A stretch of 64,000 nucleotides of DNA, taken from Oscillospiraceae bacterium (lineage in GTDB: Bacteria > Bacillota > Clostridia > Oscillospirales > Acutalibacteraceae). The DNA lies in contig CAJTCS010000003.1 in NCBI GenBank assembly GCA_910574995.1, positions 280,277-344,276 on the forward strand, given 5' to 3'. Positions within the stretch are counted from its first letter, which is position 1. Each line of letters starts with the position of its first letter. Both the position numbers and the translations under genes were made by a program. The notes below the pieces were generated by a model, which made no database searches, was not told where the DNA came from, and saw only the letters and a list, made by a program, of their open reading frames with translations. This document shows, one piece after another, positions 52,487 to 62,122 of this stretch.

Positions 52487-52559
52487 GCTTTTATAAGTGG
52501 GGAAGGGGCACGACGTCTCTTCCCAGAAGACCCTAGTAGCCGTACCAGGAGGAAATGAT

Positions 52560-55500
52560 ATGCTGAAACGAACGTTGAGCTTGCTAATGGCGCTGGCCTT
52601 GTGCCTGTCTATGCTGCCCATAGGGGCCTTGGCCGCGGATGCGCCCGAGTATGAGATCGAATCGGTCCAGCTGAAAAGCGGATATCTGCAAACACTGAAC
52701 AAAACCTACGACGGGGCCCGGGTGAAAGCCCCCACGGTGGATGACCTGGTGGTGGCCTATAAAGATGGCAAAACGCCCCCCGCCGGGACGACCTACGAGA
52801 TCACTTCTACCACATGGAAGAAGGAAGGGACGGCCCTGGGCAGCGCGCCCAGCGCCGCGGGAAGCTATACCCTGGAGGTGGGCGTGAAGGCCACAATCCC
52901 CACGGGCGCCGGCCAGCGTACCCAGGCCAGCGCCCAGGCGGTGTTTACAGCCGAAGGGGATGCGGCAACAGGCCCGAACGCCGCCGGGAAGTATACGGTT
53001 ACGATAGATTCTGCTATACAAAATGGCACCGTTACAGCAACTGTTGACCAGACGTCTATTTCTTCAGGCGACCAAGTAGAGCCCGGGAAGACGGTGACCC
53101 TGATGGTCACGCCTACTGAAGGGTATGAAATGGGCGAAATCAAGATAATCGAAGACAATGCGGTGATGCAGTATAGTACTCAAACCGGCAACTATTATTT
53201 TGTGATGCCGGAAGGGAATGTCACGATAACCGCCACCTTTAAGGAACTTTATAATATTAACGTAGACAAGAACCTTACAAACGGTAATATTGAACTGTAT
53301 GATGGGGTGGACACCTCTTATACAGCACCTGAGGGCAGCCCTGTGTATATGACGGTGGAGCCTGCCAGCGGCTACAAGCTGAACGCCAGCAGCTTGAAGA
53401 TTACAAAAGAAACAGATAGTAAACCCCTGGCAACCAGCCAATTTAAACTTAAAGATGGTGAGACTGACGTATATGAGTTTTTTATGCCGGCCTCTGATGT
53501 GACTGTGACAGGGGAGTTTGTGAGCGAGAGTACGCCTACGATTGACTTGCCAACGTTTGCAGGAATGGCCGAGGGCGAAATCGCTAACGTGACCTTCAAG
53601 GTGGATGACGAGGAAACAACAACGCCCCAAAAAGACAACACAGTTATTATAGAGATCACCCCCCCTAGTGGTAAAGTAACAGAGACTGTAGAGGTTACGA
53701 AAAAGACAGTTACCCGCGCAGAGAACCGTGTTGATGTGAAAAAAGTTGCGGATAACCAATACACTTTTACGATGCCTGACAGTGATATCCAGGTGGCGGT
53801 GACATTTGCAGACGATGGCACCACCCAGCCCGGGCCGGACACCTATACGGTTGCGGTGCCTACTGAATTGGTGGGCGGCCGTGTCACGGCTGACAAAGCT
53901 AGTGCTGCTGAAAAGGATACCGTTACCCTGACGGTTGCGCCTGACGAGGGCTACAAGCTGAAAGAAAACAGCCTTACGGTGACAGATGCAAGTAACAACC
54001 CGGTTACAGTGACGAAAGCTGAAAGCACGGAGAATGCGTATACGTTTACCATGCCCGCCAGCGATGTGACTGTGGCTGCGGAATTTGAGGAAGATGGCAG
54101 CGCCACGCCCGCGGATGAGCATGAGGTCACAGTGTCTTCCATGAGCGGCGGCGAAATTACCGCTGATCCCCAAAAGGCCAAAGCGGGGGAGTCCGTGTCG
54201 CTGACGGTTAAGCCGGGAACTGACAATAAGCTGGCAACGCTCACGGTCACAGATGCCAGCGGCCAGCCTGTAACTGTGGAAAAGCAGAGCGAAACCAGCT
54301 ACACGTTCATCATGCCCAACTCTAATGTGACGGTGGCAGCAGAGTTTAAGCAGGCGTACACGGTGGCGGTGGCAAGCGATATAGCGCATGGGACTGTTAA
54401 CACCCAGCCCGACAAGGCGGTGGCCGGGGAAACCGTCGTCTTGATCCCGAAGCCGGAGGCTGGCTATGGGCTGAAGGCGTTCAACGTGACCTATGGCACC
54501 CCCCAGCAAACGGTGGATGTGCGGGAAGACGGCGGCGTGTATTCCTTTGTGATGCCCGCTGGGGACGTGACGGTGTCCGCCACCTTTGAAGAGGCGCCCT
54601 ATACTATCACCCTAGAGGCATTGACCAACGGTACCGCCACCCTAAGCCATGAAAGCGCCGCACAAGGGCAGACCGTTACAGTGACGCCCGTGCCAAACAG
54701 CGGCTACCAGGTGCGCAGCGTCAGCTATGCCCCTGCCGGCGGGCAGAAAACCACGATTACGCCGGTAAACGGCAAGTACTCGTTTACTATGCCCGCCGCC
54801 AATGTAACCGTCTCGGTGGTGTTCGAGCCCCTGCCTCCCAGCGCGGCGGGAAGCACAGCCACCGCCAGCTTTACCATTGCCCCCAAAACCGTTACGCCGG
54901 TACTGAAGGGCAGCATTGTAAAGCCCTATGACGGCAACACTGCGTTGACAGTTTCCGCTACGGCCCGCCCGGCGGATTCCCCCGTTGACTATGAGAAAAC
55001 CGGTATCCTTTCCAACGACCAGGGCAGCGTGCACTTTATGGGGACCTTTACCTTCGACTCCCCCACAGTAGGCACGGACAAAACCCTGACGGCTACAGAT
55101 TTGGCCATATCCGGCGATGCGGCTGGGAACTATGCCTTAGCGGAGACCACGGCTTCCACCGGGGCCGCCCGCATTACCAAGGGGAAGATAACCGGCTTGC
55201 CCAGCTGCACCCTTATCCTGCGCAACCGCCGGGAGTATACCTATACCTATGACCTGAAGCAGATGCTGCCCACCCTGGAGGAAGGCGAACTGGGGGAGGT
55301 TGTCTTTACTTTGGGCGAGGTGAATATCACCAGGCCTTCGTTCCTCACCGACCGGGATGTGTCCTTGGGCGCAGACGGGGAAACGCTGACATTGAAGGTG
55401 AGCTCGGCCCCCTATGACCGTGAGCTGGAGGTAGGCACAGTCATGGTCACCATTGAAAGCGAGAATTTCGAACCTGTCCAGAATATCCTGCAGCTAAAAA

Positions 55501-56657
55501 GCGCCAATAAAACCCCTGTAACGGTGACGGGCATCGAGGCGGCTAACGGCACCTACGATGGCTCTGAAAAGCTGGGTTTCACGGGCACGCCCAGTTGTGT
55601 GTTTACAGAACCGGGGACCCCCGGCGTACCGGAAGTGGAGGAAATGGCCTATACCTATAAGGGCATCCGGGGCACCGTATATGCCCAAAGCGCCACGCCG
55701 CCCACCGAACCCGGCACCTACCAGGTTACAGTGTCTGTGCCCGATTCCCATGGGGACTATGTGGGCCAGTGGGTAGGGGAGTTCACCATTGCCAAGGCCA
55801 CGGTCACGATCCGGGTGCTGGATAAAACCATTAAGGTGGACGATCCCATCCCAGACCTTTCCAACCCTGTGCTGGGGAAGGATTATACCGTTTCTGGCCT
55901 GGCCCCCGGCCACGAGCTGCGGGTCCCCCCCACGCTAGAGTATTACCCCCTTGCGGATAGCATCATGGCAGGGAAGTTCGACATCCTGGCGGCAGACGCC
56001 TCTGTGCCCAACAACACCCGGTACTTCCCGGAAATCACCTATATCAAGGGCACGCTTACAGTAGAGTCTGTAGCGCCGGATGTGACGCTGCCCTTCAGCG
56101 ATGTGAGCCCTGACGCCTGGTATGCCAACGCGGTGAAGTATGTATACGGTTATGACATGATGAGCGGCGTGGGGTCTGGGCTCTTTGGCCCTACAGTCCT
56201 CACCAGCCGGGGGATGCTGGTAAGCGTCCTGTACCGCATGGAGGGCAGGCCCGCCGTATGGGGCAGCGTGGATTTTGAAGACGTGGATGAAAGCTCCTTC
56301 TACTATGACGCGATACGTTGGGCCAGCGCCAACCGGATTATCAGCGGTTATGGCAATGGCAAGTTCGGCCCTGACGACAATTTGACACGGGAGCAGCTGG
56401 CTGCCATCTTGTACAACTATACCCGCTATTATAAGGGTATCAACACCAACCGGGTCTCCAGTTTAGACCATTTCAAGGACATGGATCAAATTGGGGATTG
56501 GGCTATGCGGCCGGTGCAATGGGCATATGCGCAAGGCCTGATAGTTGGCAGGAGCGACACGGTGCTGGCGCCCAAAGGTATGGCAACCCGTGCGGAGATG
56601 GCTTCTATCCTGATGCGCTATTGCTTGAAGATCTGCCCGCCCGCTACAGCTGAATAG
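52560..56657 (+). CDS. Large secreted S-layer-homology protein with repeat modules
   Basis: 1365 residues. Signal peptide at 1-26 (MLKRTLSLLMALALCLSMLPIGALA). About seven divergent repeats of roughly 80 residues (about 145-757), each ending in a variant of YTFTMPASDVTVAAEF, are InlB-B/Flg_new-type modules. A YDG-like domain (KPYDGNTALTVSATA, about 780-865), MBG-like beta-modules (about 980-1170) and three SLH domains (about 1178-1365: LPFSDVSPDAWYANAVKYVY, FEDVDESSFYYDAIRWA, FKDMDQIGDWAMRPVQWA) complete it. SLH domains bind pyruvylated wall polymers, so it is anchored outside. Parts of the repeat region (53000-54350) have lower GC than their surroundings. AGGAGG lies 7 nt before ATG 52560. 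The ligand is unknown. Confidence 0.9.
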   Translation: MLKRTLSLLMALALCLSMLPIGALAADAPEYEIESVQLKSGYLQTLNKTYDGARVKAPTVDDLVVAYKDGKTPPAGTTYEITSTTWKKEGTALGSAPSAAGSYTLEVGVKATIPTGAGQRTQASAQAVFTAEGDAATGPNAAGKYTVTIDSAIQNGTVTATVDQTSISSGDQVEPGKTVTLMVTPTEGYEMGEIKIIEDNAVMQYSTQTGNYYFVMPEGNVTITATFKELYNINVDKNLTNGNIELYDGVDTSYTAPEGSPVYMTVEPASGYKLNASSLKITKETDSKPLATSQFKLKDGETDVYEFFMPASDVTVTGEFVSESTPTIDLPTFAGMAEGEIANVTFKVDDEETTTPQKDNTVIIEITPPSGKVTETVEVTKKTVTRAENRVDVKKVADNQYTFTMPDSDIQVAVTFADDGTTQPGPDTYTVAVPTELVGGRVTADKASAAEKDTVTLTVAPDEGYKLKENSLTVTDASNNPVTVTKAESTENAYTFTMPASDVTVAAEFEEDGSATPADEHEVTVSSMSGGEITADPQKAKAGESVSLTVKPGTDNKLATLTVTDASGQPVTVEKQSETSYTFIMPNSNVTVAAEFKQAYTVAVASDIAHGTVNTQPDKAVAGETVVLIPKPEAGYGLKAFNVTYGTPQQTVDVREDGGVYSFVMPAGDVTVSATFEEAPYTITLEALTNGTATLSHESAAQGQTVTVTPVPNSGYQVRSVSYAPAGGQKTTITPVNGKYSFTMPAANVTVSVVFEPLPPSAAGSTATASFTIAPKTVTPVLKGSIVKPYDGNTALTVSATARPADSPVDYEKTGILSNDQGSVHFMGTFTFDSPTVGTDKTLTATDLAISGDAAGNYALAETTASTGAARITKGKITGLPSCTLILRNRREYTYTYDLKQMLPTLEEGELGEVVFTLGEVNITRPSFLTDRDVSLGADGETLTLKVSSAPYDRELEVGTVMVTIESENFEPVQNILQLKSANKTPVTVTGIEAANGTYDGSEKLGFTGTPSCVFTEPGTPGVPEVEEMAYTYKGIRGTVYAQSATPPTEPGTYQVTVSVPDSHGDYVGQWVGEFTIAKATVTIRVLDKTIKVDDPIPDLSNPVLGKDYTVSGLAPGHELRVPPTLEYYPLADSIMAGKFDILAADASVPNNTRYFPEITYIKGTLTVESVAPDVTLPFSDVSPDAWYANAVKYVYGYDMMSGVGSGLFGPTVLTSRGMLVSVLYRMEGRPAVWGSVDFEDVDESSFYYDAIRWASANRIISGYGNGKFGPDDNLTREQLAAILYNYTRYYKGINTNRVSSLDHFKDMDQIGDWAMRPVQWAYAQGLIVGRSDTVLAPKGMATRAEMASILMRYCLKICPPATAE

Positions 56658-56680
56658 GCCGTGGAAGATACGGGGAGAGG

Positions 56681-56716
56681 GGAAGGGCCCCTGGCCATAT
56701 GGCCAGGGGCCCTTCC
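56681..56716. terminator. 36-bp perfect palindrome, bidirectional terminator
   Basis: GGAAGGGCCCCTGGCCAT (56681-56698) is followed directly by its complement (56699-56716), with TTTGCGTTTC on the plus side. It separates the convergent SLH and P-loop ATPase genes. Confidence 0.75.
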
Positions 56717-56724
56717 TTTGCGTT

Positions 56725-57741
56725 TCAGGCAAATAGTATCTCCATAATCCGTTTTTGCTCCTGTTCCACAGCGGCGGGATCGGGCTGGGGTTGGCTGGCT
56801 TCTAGGCGGGCCAGAGCTTCGCGGGCCTCCTGTAGGTGCCCTACGGCCTGGGCAGTCAACTGTTGGTACTCCCCAGCCAGCCGGTTTAGTTCGCCGGCGT
56901 GGGCCTCGTCTGTGCCGGGCACCACGCACCTGGCATACATGTCCAGCAGCTCATCCCCTTCCCGGGAAGGGAAATATTCGTGGGGGGGTGTGCTGTCTAA
57001 CAGGCAGAAATCCAGTTCCCGCACAGCCACCAGGTCCAGGCTGCCTGCATCCAGGGCGCAATGGTAAATCTCGGTCTGGCAGCCCCGGCGGATGGCTGCG
57101 GCCGCCACCCGCTTCAGCAGGGTGGACTTCCCTGTACCAGGCCGGCCCTTGATGAAAATACGGGTGTTGATGCCACCCGTTACCAAAGGGATGTAGTCTT
57201 TGCTGCCAGAGGCAGTGGCGGCGCCGAAGAACCGGTGGAGCTCCTGGCCAGGGCGTGTGCCGCTTTTATTCCCCATAAAACGGCGGACCAGCCCTTCCGC
57301 CAGTTTGTCGGCGGCGGAGAAATCCATATGCTCCAGGTAGATGCGTTCTTGCCCATTATGTATGGCCCGGGCCTGGGTGAAGGACTGGCGGGCCGCGGCC
57401 AGGGCCTCTTGATAAGCGGATAGCTCCCCTTGGGGGGACAGCAGGCCCAGCCCGCGCACCTGCGGGGAATCGGCGTCGAAGCCATAGGCGCCGGCGGAAA
57501 GCCCTGGCAAGAGGATGCCCTGTATGGTGTCGTCCAAGGGATGGTGGACATAGGCGAAAGGGGTACCCTCTTGTTGGGCAAACTGGCCCAGGTTCCGGAA
57601 AACTTGCTGCTGCGTGGCATGGGGCCAGGCGGAAAGGCCTACCCGGCGCTGTAAATGGGAAAAGTTGGATTGGTAAAAGCTGGCAGCGTTGGGTCCGGTG
57701 GAATCGGTGTAAAAGTGGATGGCTTCCTGTATCGCTTGCAT
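56725..57741 (-). CDS. P-loop ATPase of the PRK06851 type
   Basis: 338 residues. One intact Walker A lies in IFIKGRPGTGKSTLLKRVAAAA, followed by YHCALDAGSLDLVAVRELDFCLLDSTPPHEYFP, a pattern I know from PRK06851-type ATPases of spore-forming Firmicutes. Those proteins often have two ATPase-like halves; here the N-terminal half (1-190) has no visible P-loop, so it may have lost its nucleotide site. A coiled coil closes the protein (NRLAGEYQQLTAQAVGHLQEAREALARLE). Function not established. Convergent with the SLH gene across a palindrome; 236 bp separate it from carD. Confidence 0.7.
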   Translation of the reverse strand: MQAIQEAIHFYTDSTGPNAASFYQSNFSHLQRRVGLSAWPHATQQQVFRNLGQFAQQEGTPFAYVHHPLDDTIQGILLPGLSAGAYGFDADSPQVRGLGLLSPQGELSAYQEALAAARQSFTQARAIHNGQERIYLEHMDFSAADKLAEGLVRRFMGNKSGTRPGQELHRFFGAATASGSKDYIPLVTGGINTRIFIKGRPGTGKSTLLKRVAAAAIRRGCQTEIYHCALDAGSLDLVAVRELDFCLLDSTPPHEYFPSREGDELLDMYARCVVPGTDEAHAGELNRLAGEYQQLTAQAVGHLQEAREALARLEASQPQPDPAAVEQEQKRIMEILFA

Positions 57742-57879
57742 AGGATTCCTCCCTATACCGGCTGGTTTTGGGGAGAGCCCCCTGTGCCGGGTACCTAATT
57801 CTTATGCGCGCGGGCCCGGGAACATGTGGGGGGATGGGAAAAGCCTCTAAAAAAATTCTAGGAAAATTTTACCCAGACC

Positions 57880-57908
57880 TTACATTTATAGGCAAAGTGT
57901 GGTATACT
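57880..57908 (+). promoter_or_regulatory. Promoter for carD
   Basis: TTACAT (57880-57885), 17 nt, TATACT (57903-57908), 69 nt before the carD start codon. Confidence 0.6.
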
Positions 57909-57977
57909 ATATGTATAAATGCCTGAGGGATAGACAGGCGACCTGCGGGAAAAGCATCCAAAAGGAGGGTTGTGCAA

Positions 57978-58496
57978 GTGTACAAGGTTGGCGAATTGGT
58001 CCTGTACGGCAGCACCGGCGTGTGCAGGGTCAGTGAAATCAAGACACAGGGGTTCCCCAGTACGGGGGAACAGCGCATGTATTATGTGCTGAAGCCGTTG
58101 TACCAGTCCTGCGTCATTTCTGTGCCGGTGGATTCGGATAAGGTGTTCATCCGCCCCATTATCTCCCGGGAAGAGGCCGAACGGCTGATCAGCCTCATCC
58201 CTGGCCGCCAGTGCCCGGCTTATCACAATCGGGCTACGCGGGAGCTTGCCCAGCATTACGATGCCATGCTGAAGTCCCACAGCTGTGAAGACCTGATTGA
58301 CCTGACCATGTCCATCTATGCCAAAAAGCAGGATTCGCTGGCACAGAAGCGGCGCTTTGGCAGCGTGGACGAGCGGTTCCTCAAGCAGGCCGAGGACCTG
58401 CTTTTTGGCGAACTGGCAGCTGCCTTAGAGATCCCCCGCAACGAGGTGCGGGGTTATATCGCCGCCCGGGTATCCGACGCGGAGAAGGCTGGCTGA
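57978..58496 (+). CDS. carD: CarD-family transcription regulator
   Basis: 172 residues. The N-terminal RNA-polymerase-interacting domain reads VYKVGELVLYGSTGVCRVSEI, YYVLKPLYQSCVISVPVDSD, with the DKVFIRPIISREEAERLI turn. The C-terminal part (about 70-170) is helical, with RELAQHYDAMLKSHSCEDLIDL and FGSVDERFLKQAEDLLFGELAAALEI as in CarD DNA-minor-groove domains. CarD stabilises open complexes, often at rRNA promoters. Start choice: AGGAGG at 57963-57968 is 9 nt from GTG 57978 but only 3 nt from GTG 57972. The gene is single, ending in the terminator that begins 2 bp after its stop. Confidence 0.88.
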   Translation: MYKVGELVLYGSTGVCRVSEIKTQGFPSTGEQRMYYVLKPLYQSCVISVPVDSDKVFIRPIISREEAERLISLIPGRQCPAYHNRATRELAQHYDAMLKSHSCEDLIDLTMSIYAKKQDSLAQKRRFGSVDERFLKQAEDLLFGELAAALEIPRNEVRGYIAARVSDAEKAG

Positions 58497-58497
58497 T

Positions 58498-58556
58498 GGT
58501 AAAAAGCAAGGACATCCCATGGGGAAAGGCCCTGTGGGACGTCCTTGCTTTTTACC
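58498..58556. terminator. Bidirectional intrinsic terminator
   Basis: GGTAAAAAGCAAGGAC (58498-58513) pairs with 58541-58556, a 16-bp stem extended by TCCCA/TGGGA inside. A5 and T5 tracts on the two arms serve the convergent carD and MATE genes. Confidence 0.85.
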
Positions 58557-58563
58557 CAGATTT

Positions 58564-59913
58564 CTATTGCACCGTCCCGCTTTGCAAAAGCTTGCCGCGG
58601 CCCCGCCAGAAAAGGATACCGCCAACGGCGTCGGCCAGCAGCCAGCCGATCGGCACGGAAAGCCAGATCCCGTCTACCCCGACGGCCGGGACAGCAGAGA
58701 GGGCATAGGCCAGCGCCACCCGTGTGCCCAAGGAAATGATGGTGAGCAGCAAAGAGACGCCCGGGCGTTCCAGCGCCCGGAACAGCCCATAGAAGAGGAA
58801 CAAGAGGCCGATACCCCCATAAAGGAAGCCCTCGATGCGCAGATAGCGCACACCGATGGCCAAGATCTCCGTTTCCTGGGGGGCCACGAATAAGAGCAGC
58901 AGGGGCCGGGCAAAAAGGCACACCAGCAGGCTGGCCAGGGCGCAGAAAGCCAGGGCGCACAATACGGCGCTGCGCATCCCCTTTTTGATGCGTTCAGCTT
59001 GTTTTGCGCCGTGGTTCTGGGCAATAAAGGTCGAGAAAGCGTTGCCAAAATCCTGTACGGGCATGTAGGCAAAGGAATCGATCTTGACCCCGGCGGCAAA
59101 GGCGGCCATCACGGCGGGGCCGAAGCTGTTCACCCGGCCCTGCACCAGCAGGATGCCGAAATTCATGACAGACTGCTGCAGGCAGGTGAGGGAGGAAAGC
59201 CGCAGGATCTCCCGCGCGTTGCCGCTGTCCCAGCGGCACTCGGCCCGGGAAGGGCGCAGCTGGGGGGCGCGCAGCAGGGTATACAGCAGGATGCCCAAGC
59301 CAGAAGCCCACTGGGAGAGGGTGGTGGCGGCGGCCGCGCCGTTGGCCCCCCAATGGAACACCAGCACAAACAACAGGTCCAAGGCGATGTTGGCGGCGGC
59401 CGAGACTGCCAGGAACAGCAGGGGGGTCTGGGAATTGCCAATGGCGCGCAGCAGGCAGGCGCAGAAATTGTACAGGAAGGTGCCGCCGATACCCCAGAAC
59501 ACCACCCATAGGTAGCCCCGCATCAGTTGGTATATGGTATCCGGCACCTGCAAGAAGCGCAGGATGGGGTCAAGGCCGAGGAAAACGGCCAGGTTCAGCA
59601 CCAAGGCCGCCGCGCCGATCATCCAAAAAGAGACAGCCGTACAGGCGCGCAGGCGGGAGAGCTCTTTGCGGCCCCAGCAGATGGAAAACAGCACGCCGCT
59701 GCCCATAGACAGCCCCAGCAGGATAGAAGTTAAAAAGGTCATCAGGGTATAGGCAGAGCCTACCGCCGCCAGGGCATCCGCCCCCAGGAAACGGCCCACG
59801 ATCAAGGTGTCGGCCACGTTATAGGTCTGCTGCAAAAGGTTGCCCGCAATCATGGGCAGAGCGAACAGGAGCATGGTTTTCGTAATGGGCCCCTGGGTCA
59901 GCTGGTGTTTCAC
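58564..59913 (-). CDS. MATE-family multidrug/sodium efflux transporter
   Basis: 449 residues with twelve membrane segments in two six-segment halves. The start LTQGPITKTMLLFALPMIAGNLLQQTYNVADTLIVGRFLG is typical of MATE proteins of the DinF/NorM group, and the second half begins NAREILRLSSLTCLQQSVMNFG. It would export cationic compounds in exchange for protons or sodium. The start is GTG 59913 with AAAGGGG about 10 nt upstream. It lies alone, between the flagellin terminator and carD's. Confidence 0.92.
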   Translation of the reverse strand: MKHQLTQGPITKTMLLFALPMIAGNLLQQTYNVADTLIVGRFLGADALAAVGSAYTLMTFLTSILLGLSMGSGVLFSICWGRKELSRLRACTAVSFWMIGAAALVLNLAVFLGLDPILRFLQVPDTIYQLMRGYLWVVFWGIGGTFLYNFCACLLRAIGNSQTPLLFLAVSAAANIALDLLFVLVFHWGANGAAAATTLSQWASGLGILLYTLLRAPQLRPSRAECRWDSGNAREILRLSSLTCLQQSVMNFGILLVQGRVNSFGPAVMAAFAAGVKIDSFAYMPVQDFGNAFSTFIAQNHGAKQAERIKKGMRSAVLCALAFCALASLLVCLFARPLLLLFVAPQETEILAIGVRYLRIEGFLYGGIGLLFLFYGLFRALERPGVSLLLTIISLGTRVALAYALSAVPAVGVDGIWLSVPIGWLLADAVGGILFWRGRGKLLQSGTVQ

Positions 59914-60049
59914 GGCTGCTGTACCCCTTTCTTCAAACTATGTTTTTGTGTATCACCATTGTACCAGGTTCCCGGCGGGGTGTCAAATATATACCTGTTT
60001 TGGCGGAAAAGCCCTTTCCGGGCGCTTGTCCCTGCAAATATGGCAACGC

Positions 60050-60077
60050 AAAAGAGGGCGGGCCGAAGCCCGTCCTC
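60050..60077 (-). terminator. Terminator of the first flagellin gene
   Basis: On the minus strand a 10-bp stem (60077-60068 with 60063-60054, one A-C mismatch) closes on a UUCG tetraloop and is followed by TTTT. Confidence 0.75.
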
Positions 60078-60118
60078 CCTTGTGTACCCTTGTGTTTGCG
60101 TGTTTACAACAATCCGGC

Positions 60119-61789
60119 TTAGCCCAGCAGCTGCAGCACGCCCTGGGGCACGGCGTTGGCCTGGGCCAGCATGGCCTGCGCGCTCTGGATGAGGATGTTG
60201 TTCTTGGTGTAGGCCATCATCTCTTCGGCAACGTCGGTGTCGCGGATGGTGGACTCGGCGTCTTGGATGTTCTCGGCCATGACGCTCAGGTTGTTGGCGG
60301 TGTGCTCCAAACGGTTCTGGACAGCGCCCAGGTCGCCGCGGATGGAGGACACGCTGTTGATAGCGTTGCGGATGGTCTCGATAGCGGCGGCAGCGCCTGC
60401 CTGGTTGCTGATGTCTACGCCAGCAATGCCCAGGGCCTTGGTGTGGATGTCGCCCACAATCACGTTCATCTGGTTGTAGTCGTCAGGGGTATCGCCGATT
60501 TGCAGCTTCAGGCCGCCGCCACTAGAGGAGCCGGAAGCGCCCTTAAGGGAGACATACGTCCCTGTGGTACCAGGGGTAAACGCGCCTGCGGCTACAGCGC
60601 CCTGCTGTGCTTCCAGGCCAGTGGCGGCGCCGATCTTTCCAGCCATAGCGGTGACGTCACCGGCAGCTAAAGTGGCACCGGCTGCAATTACATAGTTGTT
60701 ACCAACGCCAGACTCGGAGAGCCACTTTTTCTGGTCGTCTGTAAGAGTGGTACCATTTTTGATAAAGACAAACTTTTCGCCGGCCACATCGAACACAGCG
60801 TCTTCCAAAGTGTCTTCTTTACCGTCCCAAATGGTGGCTTTGCTCAGGTCAACAGCCTCGTACTCATCAGCGGGAGCCTTTGTTACCGCCATGGCCATGT
60901 CAGTTGTTGTCACAGCGCCAGTTGCCTTAGTAGTTTCGGAATAGGAAACCTTGCTTACCCGCAGAACGTCTGCGCCAGATGTCTTCGCGGTAAACTCAAG
61001 TTTATCACCGTTGTTTGCCACAGAAAAATTAGACTTAATTGTGCCATTTTTCTGCAATTCGCCCAAAACTGCGGCAGAGATTTCATTCTTCTTTGCACCG
61101 CCAGCTGTTGCGGAATACTCTTTGCCGTCTGCGGTAACCAGCTTACCGGTTGTGCCGTCAGAAACAAATGTCAACTCAATGTTTATGGTTTCCACAACAT
61201 TGCCATTTTTGTCAGAAATGTCGAAACCAACATTGATTTTGTCACCGCTTGTGGTAACGCCAGCATCTGCAAAAGCCTTTGACATGTCGAACTTACCGGT
61301 GGTGGCGTCCACGGTGGTGGTCTCCAGGGAAGTGGCGGCAGAACCGCCAGCAGCGCCGCCGCCAGCCAAAGAGCCGTCCAGCAGCTTAATGCCGTTGAAG
61401 TTGGCGCTGTCAGCAATACGGTTGATTTCTTCCTTTAGGGCGTTGACTTCCTTCTGCAGGTTGGCGCGGTCAACCTCGTTGTCGTAGGTGCCGTTGGCGG
61501 ACTGGGTGGCCAGGTAGTCCATGCGGTTAAGCATGTCCTGGACTTCCTGCATGGCGCCTTCAGCGGTCTTCACCAGGCTGATGCCGTCCTTAACGTTCTT
61601 CTGGGCAGCGTTCAGGCCGGTAATCTGGGCGCGCATCTTTTCAGAGATGGCCAGGCCAGCGGCGTCGTCGCCGGCGCGGTTGATCTTGTAGCCAGAGGAC
61701 AGCTTCTCCAGGTTCTTAGACAGGGCGGACGTGTTGGTGTTGTAGTTGCGGTAGGCGTTCATTGCCATAATGTTGTGTTGGATACGCAT
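60119..61789 (-). CDS. Flagellin, copy 1
   Basis: 556 residues. The N-terminal D0/D1 region (1-150, MRIQHNIMAMNAYRNYNTN, then LSSGYKINRAGDDAAGLAISEKMRAQ) and C-terminal D1/D0 region (NRLEHTANNLSVMAENIQDAESTIRDTDVAEEM, ending QGVLQLLG) are typical. Between them lie about 290 variable residues (about 155-445), so the protein is larger than B. subtilis Hag and would have surface-exposed extra domains. The central part has lower GC than the conserved ends. GAAGGAG lies 8 nt before ATG 61789, and that motif also fits a CsrA site. Divergent from csrA and copy 2. Confidence 0.96.
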   Translation of the reverse strand: MRIQHNIMAMNAYRNYNTNTSALSKNLEKLSSGYKINRAGDDAAGLAISEKMRAQITGLNAAQKNVKDGISLVKTAEGAMQEVQDMLNRMDYLATQSANGTYDNEVDRANLQKEVNALKEEINRIADSANFNGIKLLDGSLAGGGAAGGSAATSLETTTVDATTGKFDMSKAFADAGVTTSGDKINVGFDISDKNGNVVETINIELTFVSDGTTGKLVTADGKEYSATAGGAKKNEISAAVLGELQKNGTIKSNFSVANNGDKLEFTAKTSGADVLRVSKVSYSETTKATGAVTTTDMAMAVTKAPADEYEAVDLSKATIWDGKEDTLEDAVFDVAGEKFVFIKNGTTLTDDQKKWLSESGVGNNYVIAAGATLAAGDVTAMAGKIGAATGLEAQQGAVAAGAFTPGTTGTYVSLKGASGSSSGGGLKLQIGDTPDDYNQMNVIVGDIHTKALGIAGVDISNQAGAAAAIETIRNAINSVSSIRGDLGAVQNRLEHTANNLSVMAENIQDAESTIRDTDVAEEMMAYTKNNILIQSAQAMLAQANAVPQGVLQLLG

Positions 61790-61819
61790 AATTTTTGCTC
61801 CTTCAAAAATTTTTTGTCC

Positions 61820-61848
61820 GGCGCGGTCCATCACGCCGTTTCCGCGCC
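61820..61848 (-). promoter_or_regulatory. Candidate CsrA-binding hairpin in the flagellin 1 leader
   Basis: On the minus strand GGCGCGG and CCGCGCC (61848-61842 with 61826-61820) form a 7-bp stem whose 15-nt loop ends in ATGGA (61831-61827), matching the ANGGA motif of CsrA. The second GGA is in the Shine-Dalgarno GAAGGAG. Confidence 0.45.
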
Positions 61849-61980
61849 TTGCCGTTTTGGGTATCCGGCCGGGCTGCCCAAAAGGTTTGGCGCGGGGGTT
61901 TTTATTCCAATCGGCCTGCGCGGGCCGTTGAAACCAAAGCTATCCTTGAAGTCTTGTTCGAAAATATACAGGTTTATAAA

Positions 61981-62007
61981 ATAGCGGTTTTTTAAAAATC
62001 TCCCTTA
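61981..62007 (-). promoter_or_regulatory. Sigma-28-like promoter for flagellin 1
   Basis: On the minus strand TAAG (62007-62004), 16 nt, CCGCTAT (61987-61981), compared with TAAA, N15-16, CCGATAT for motility sigma factors. Two mismatches. Confidence 0.35.
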
Positions 62008-62122
62008 TCTTTTTTGAAAACAGGACGATATACTGTGTGAACAGCTACTGGAAGCACCCATGACGGACACATTCGGAAACCTGTACTTTTCTGAAAGAGC
62101 GGGAAAGAAAGGGAGGGGGCCT

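Larger units (their letters stand above)
61790..62122. other. 333-bp divergent region between flagellin 1 and csrA
   Basis: No gene. It contains the flagellin 1 leader with its hairpin (61820-61848), a sigma-28-like promoter on the minus strand (61981-62007) and a weak sigma-A-like promoter on the plus strand (TTGTTC 61954-61959, N17, TAAAAT 61977-61982) for csrA. Confidence 0.4.

Noticed and set aside
53064..54509. 481-codon open frame on the minus strand with His/Arg-rich translation
   Set aside because: It is the complement of the SLH protein repeats, and its apparent periodicity is just that of the repeats.
62024..62031. Sigma-28 -10 element GACGATAT on the plus strand for csrA
   Set aside because: No TAAA -35 lies at 14-16 nt upstream, so the match is isolated.
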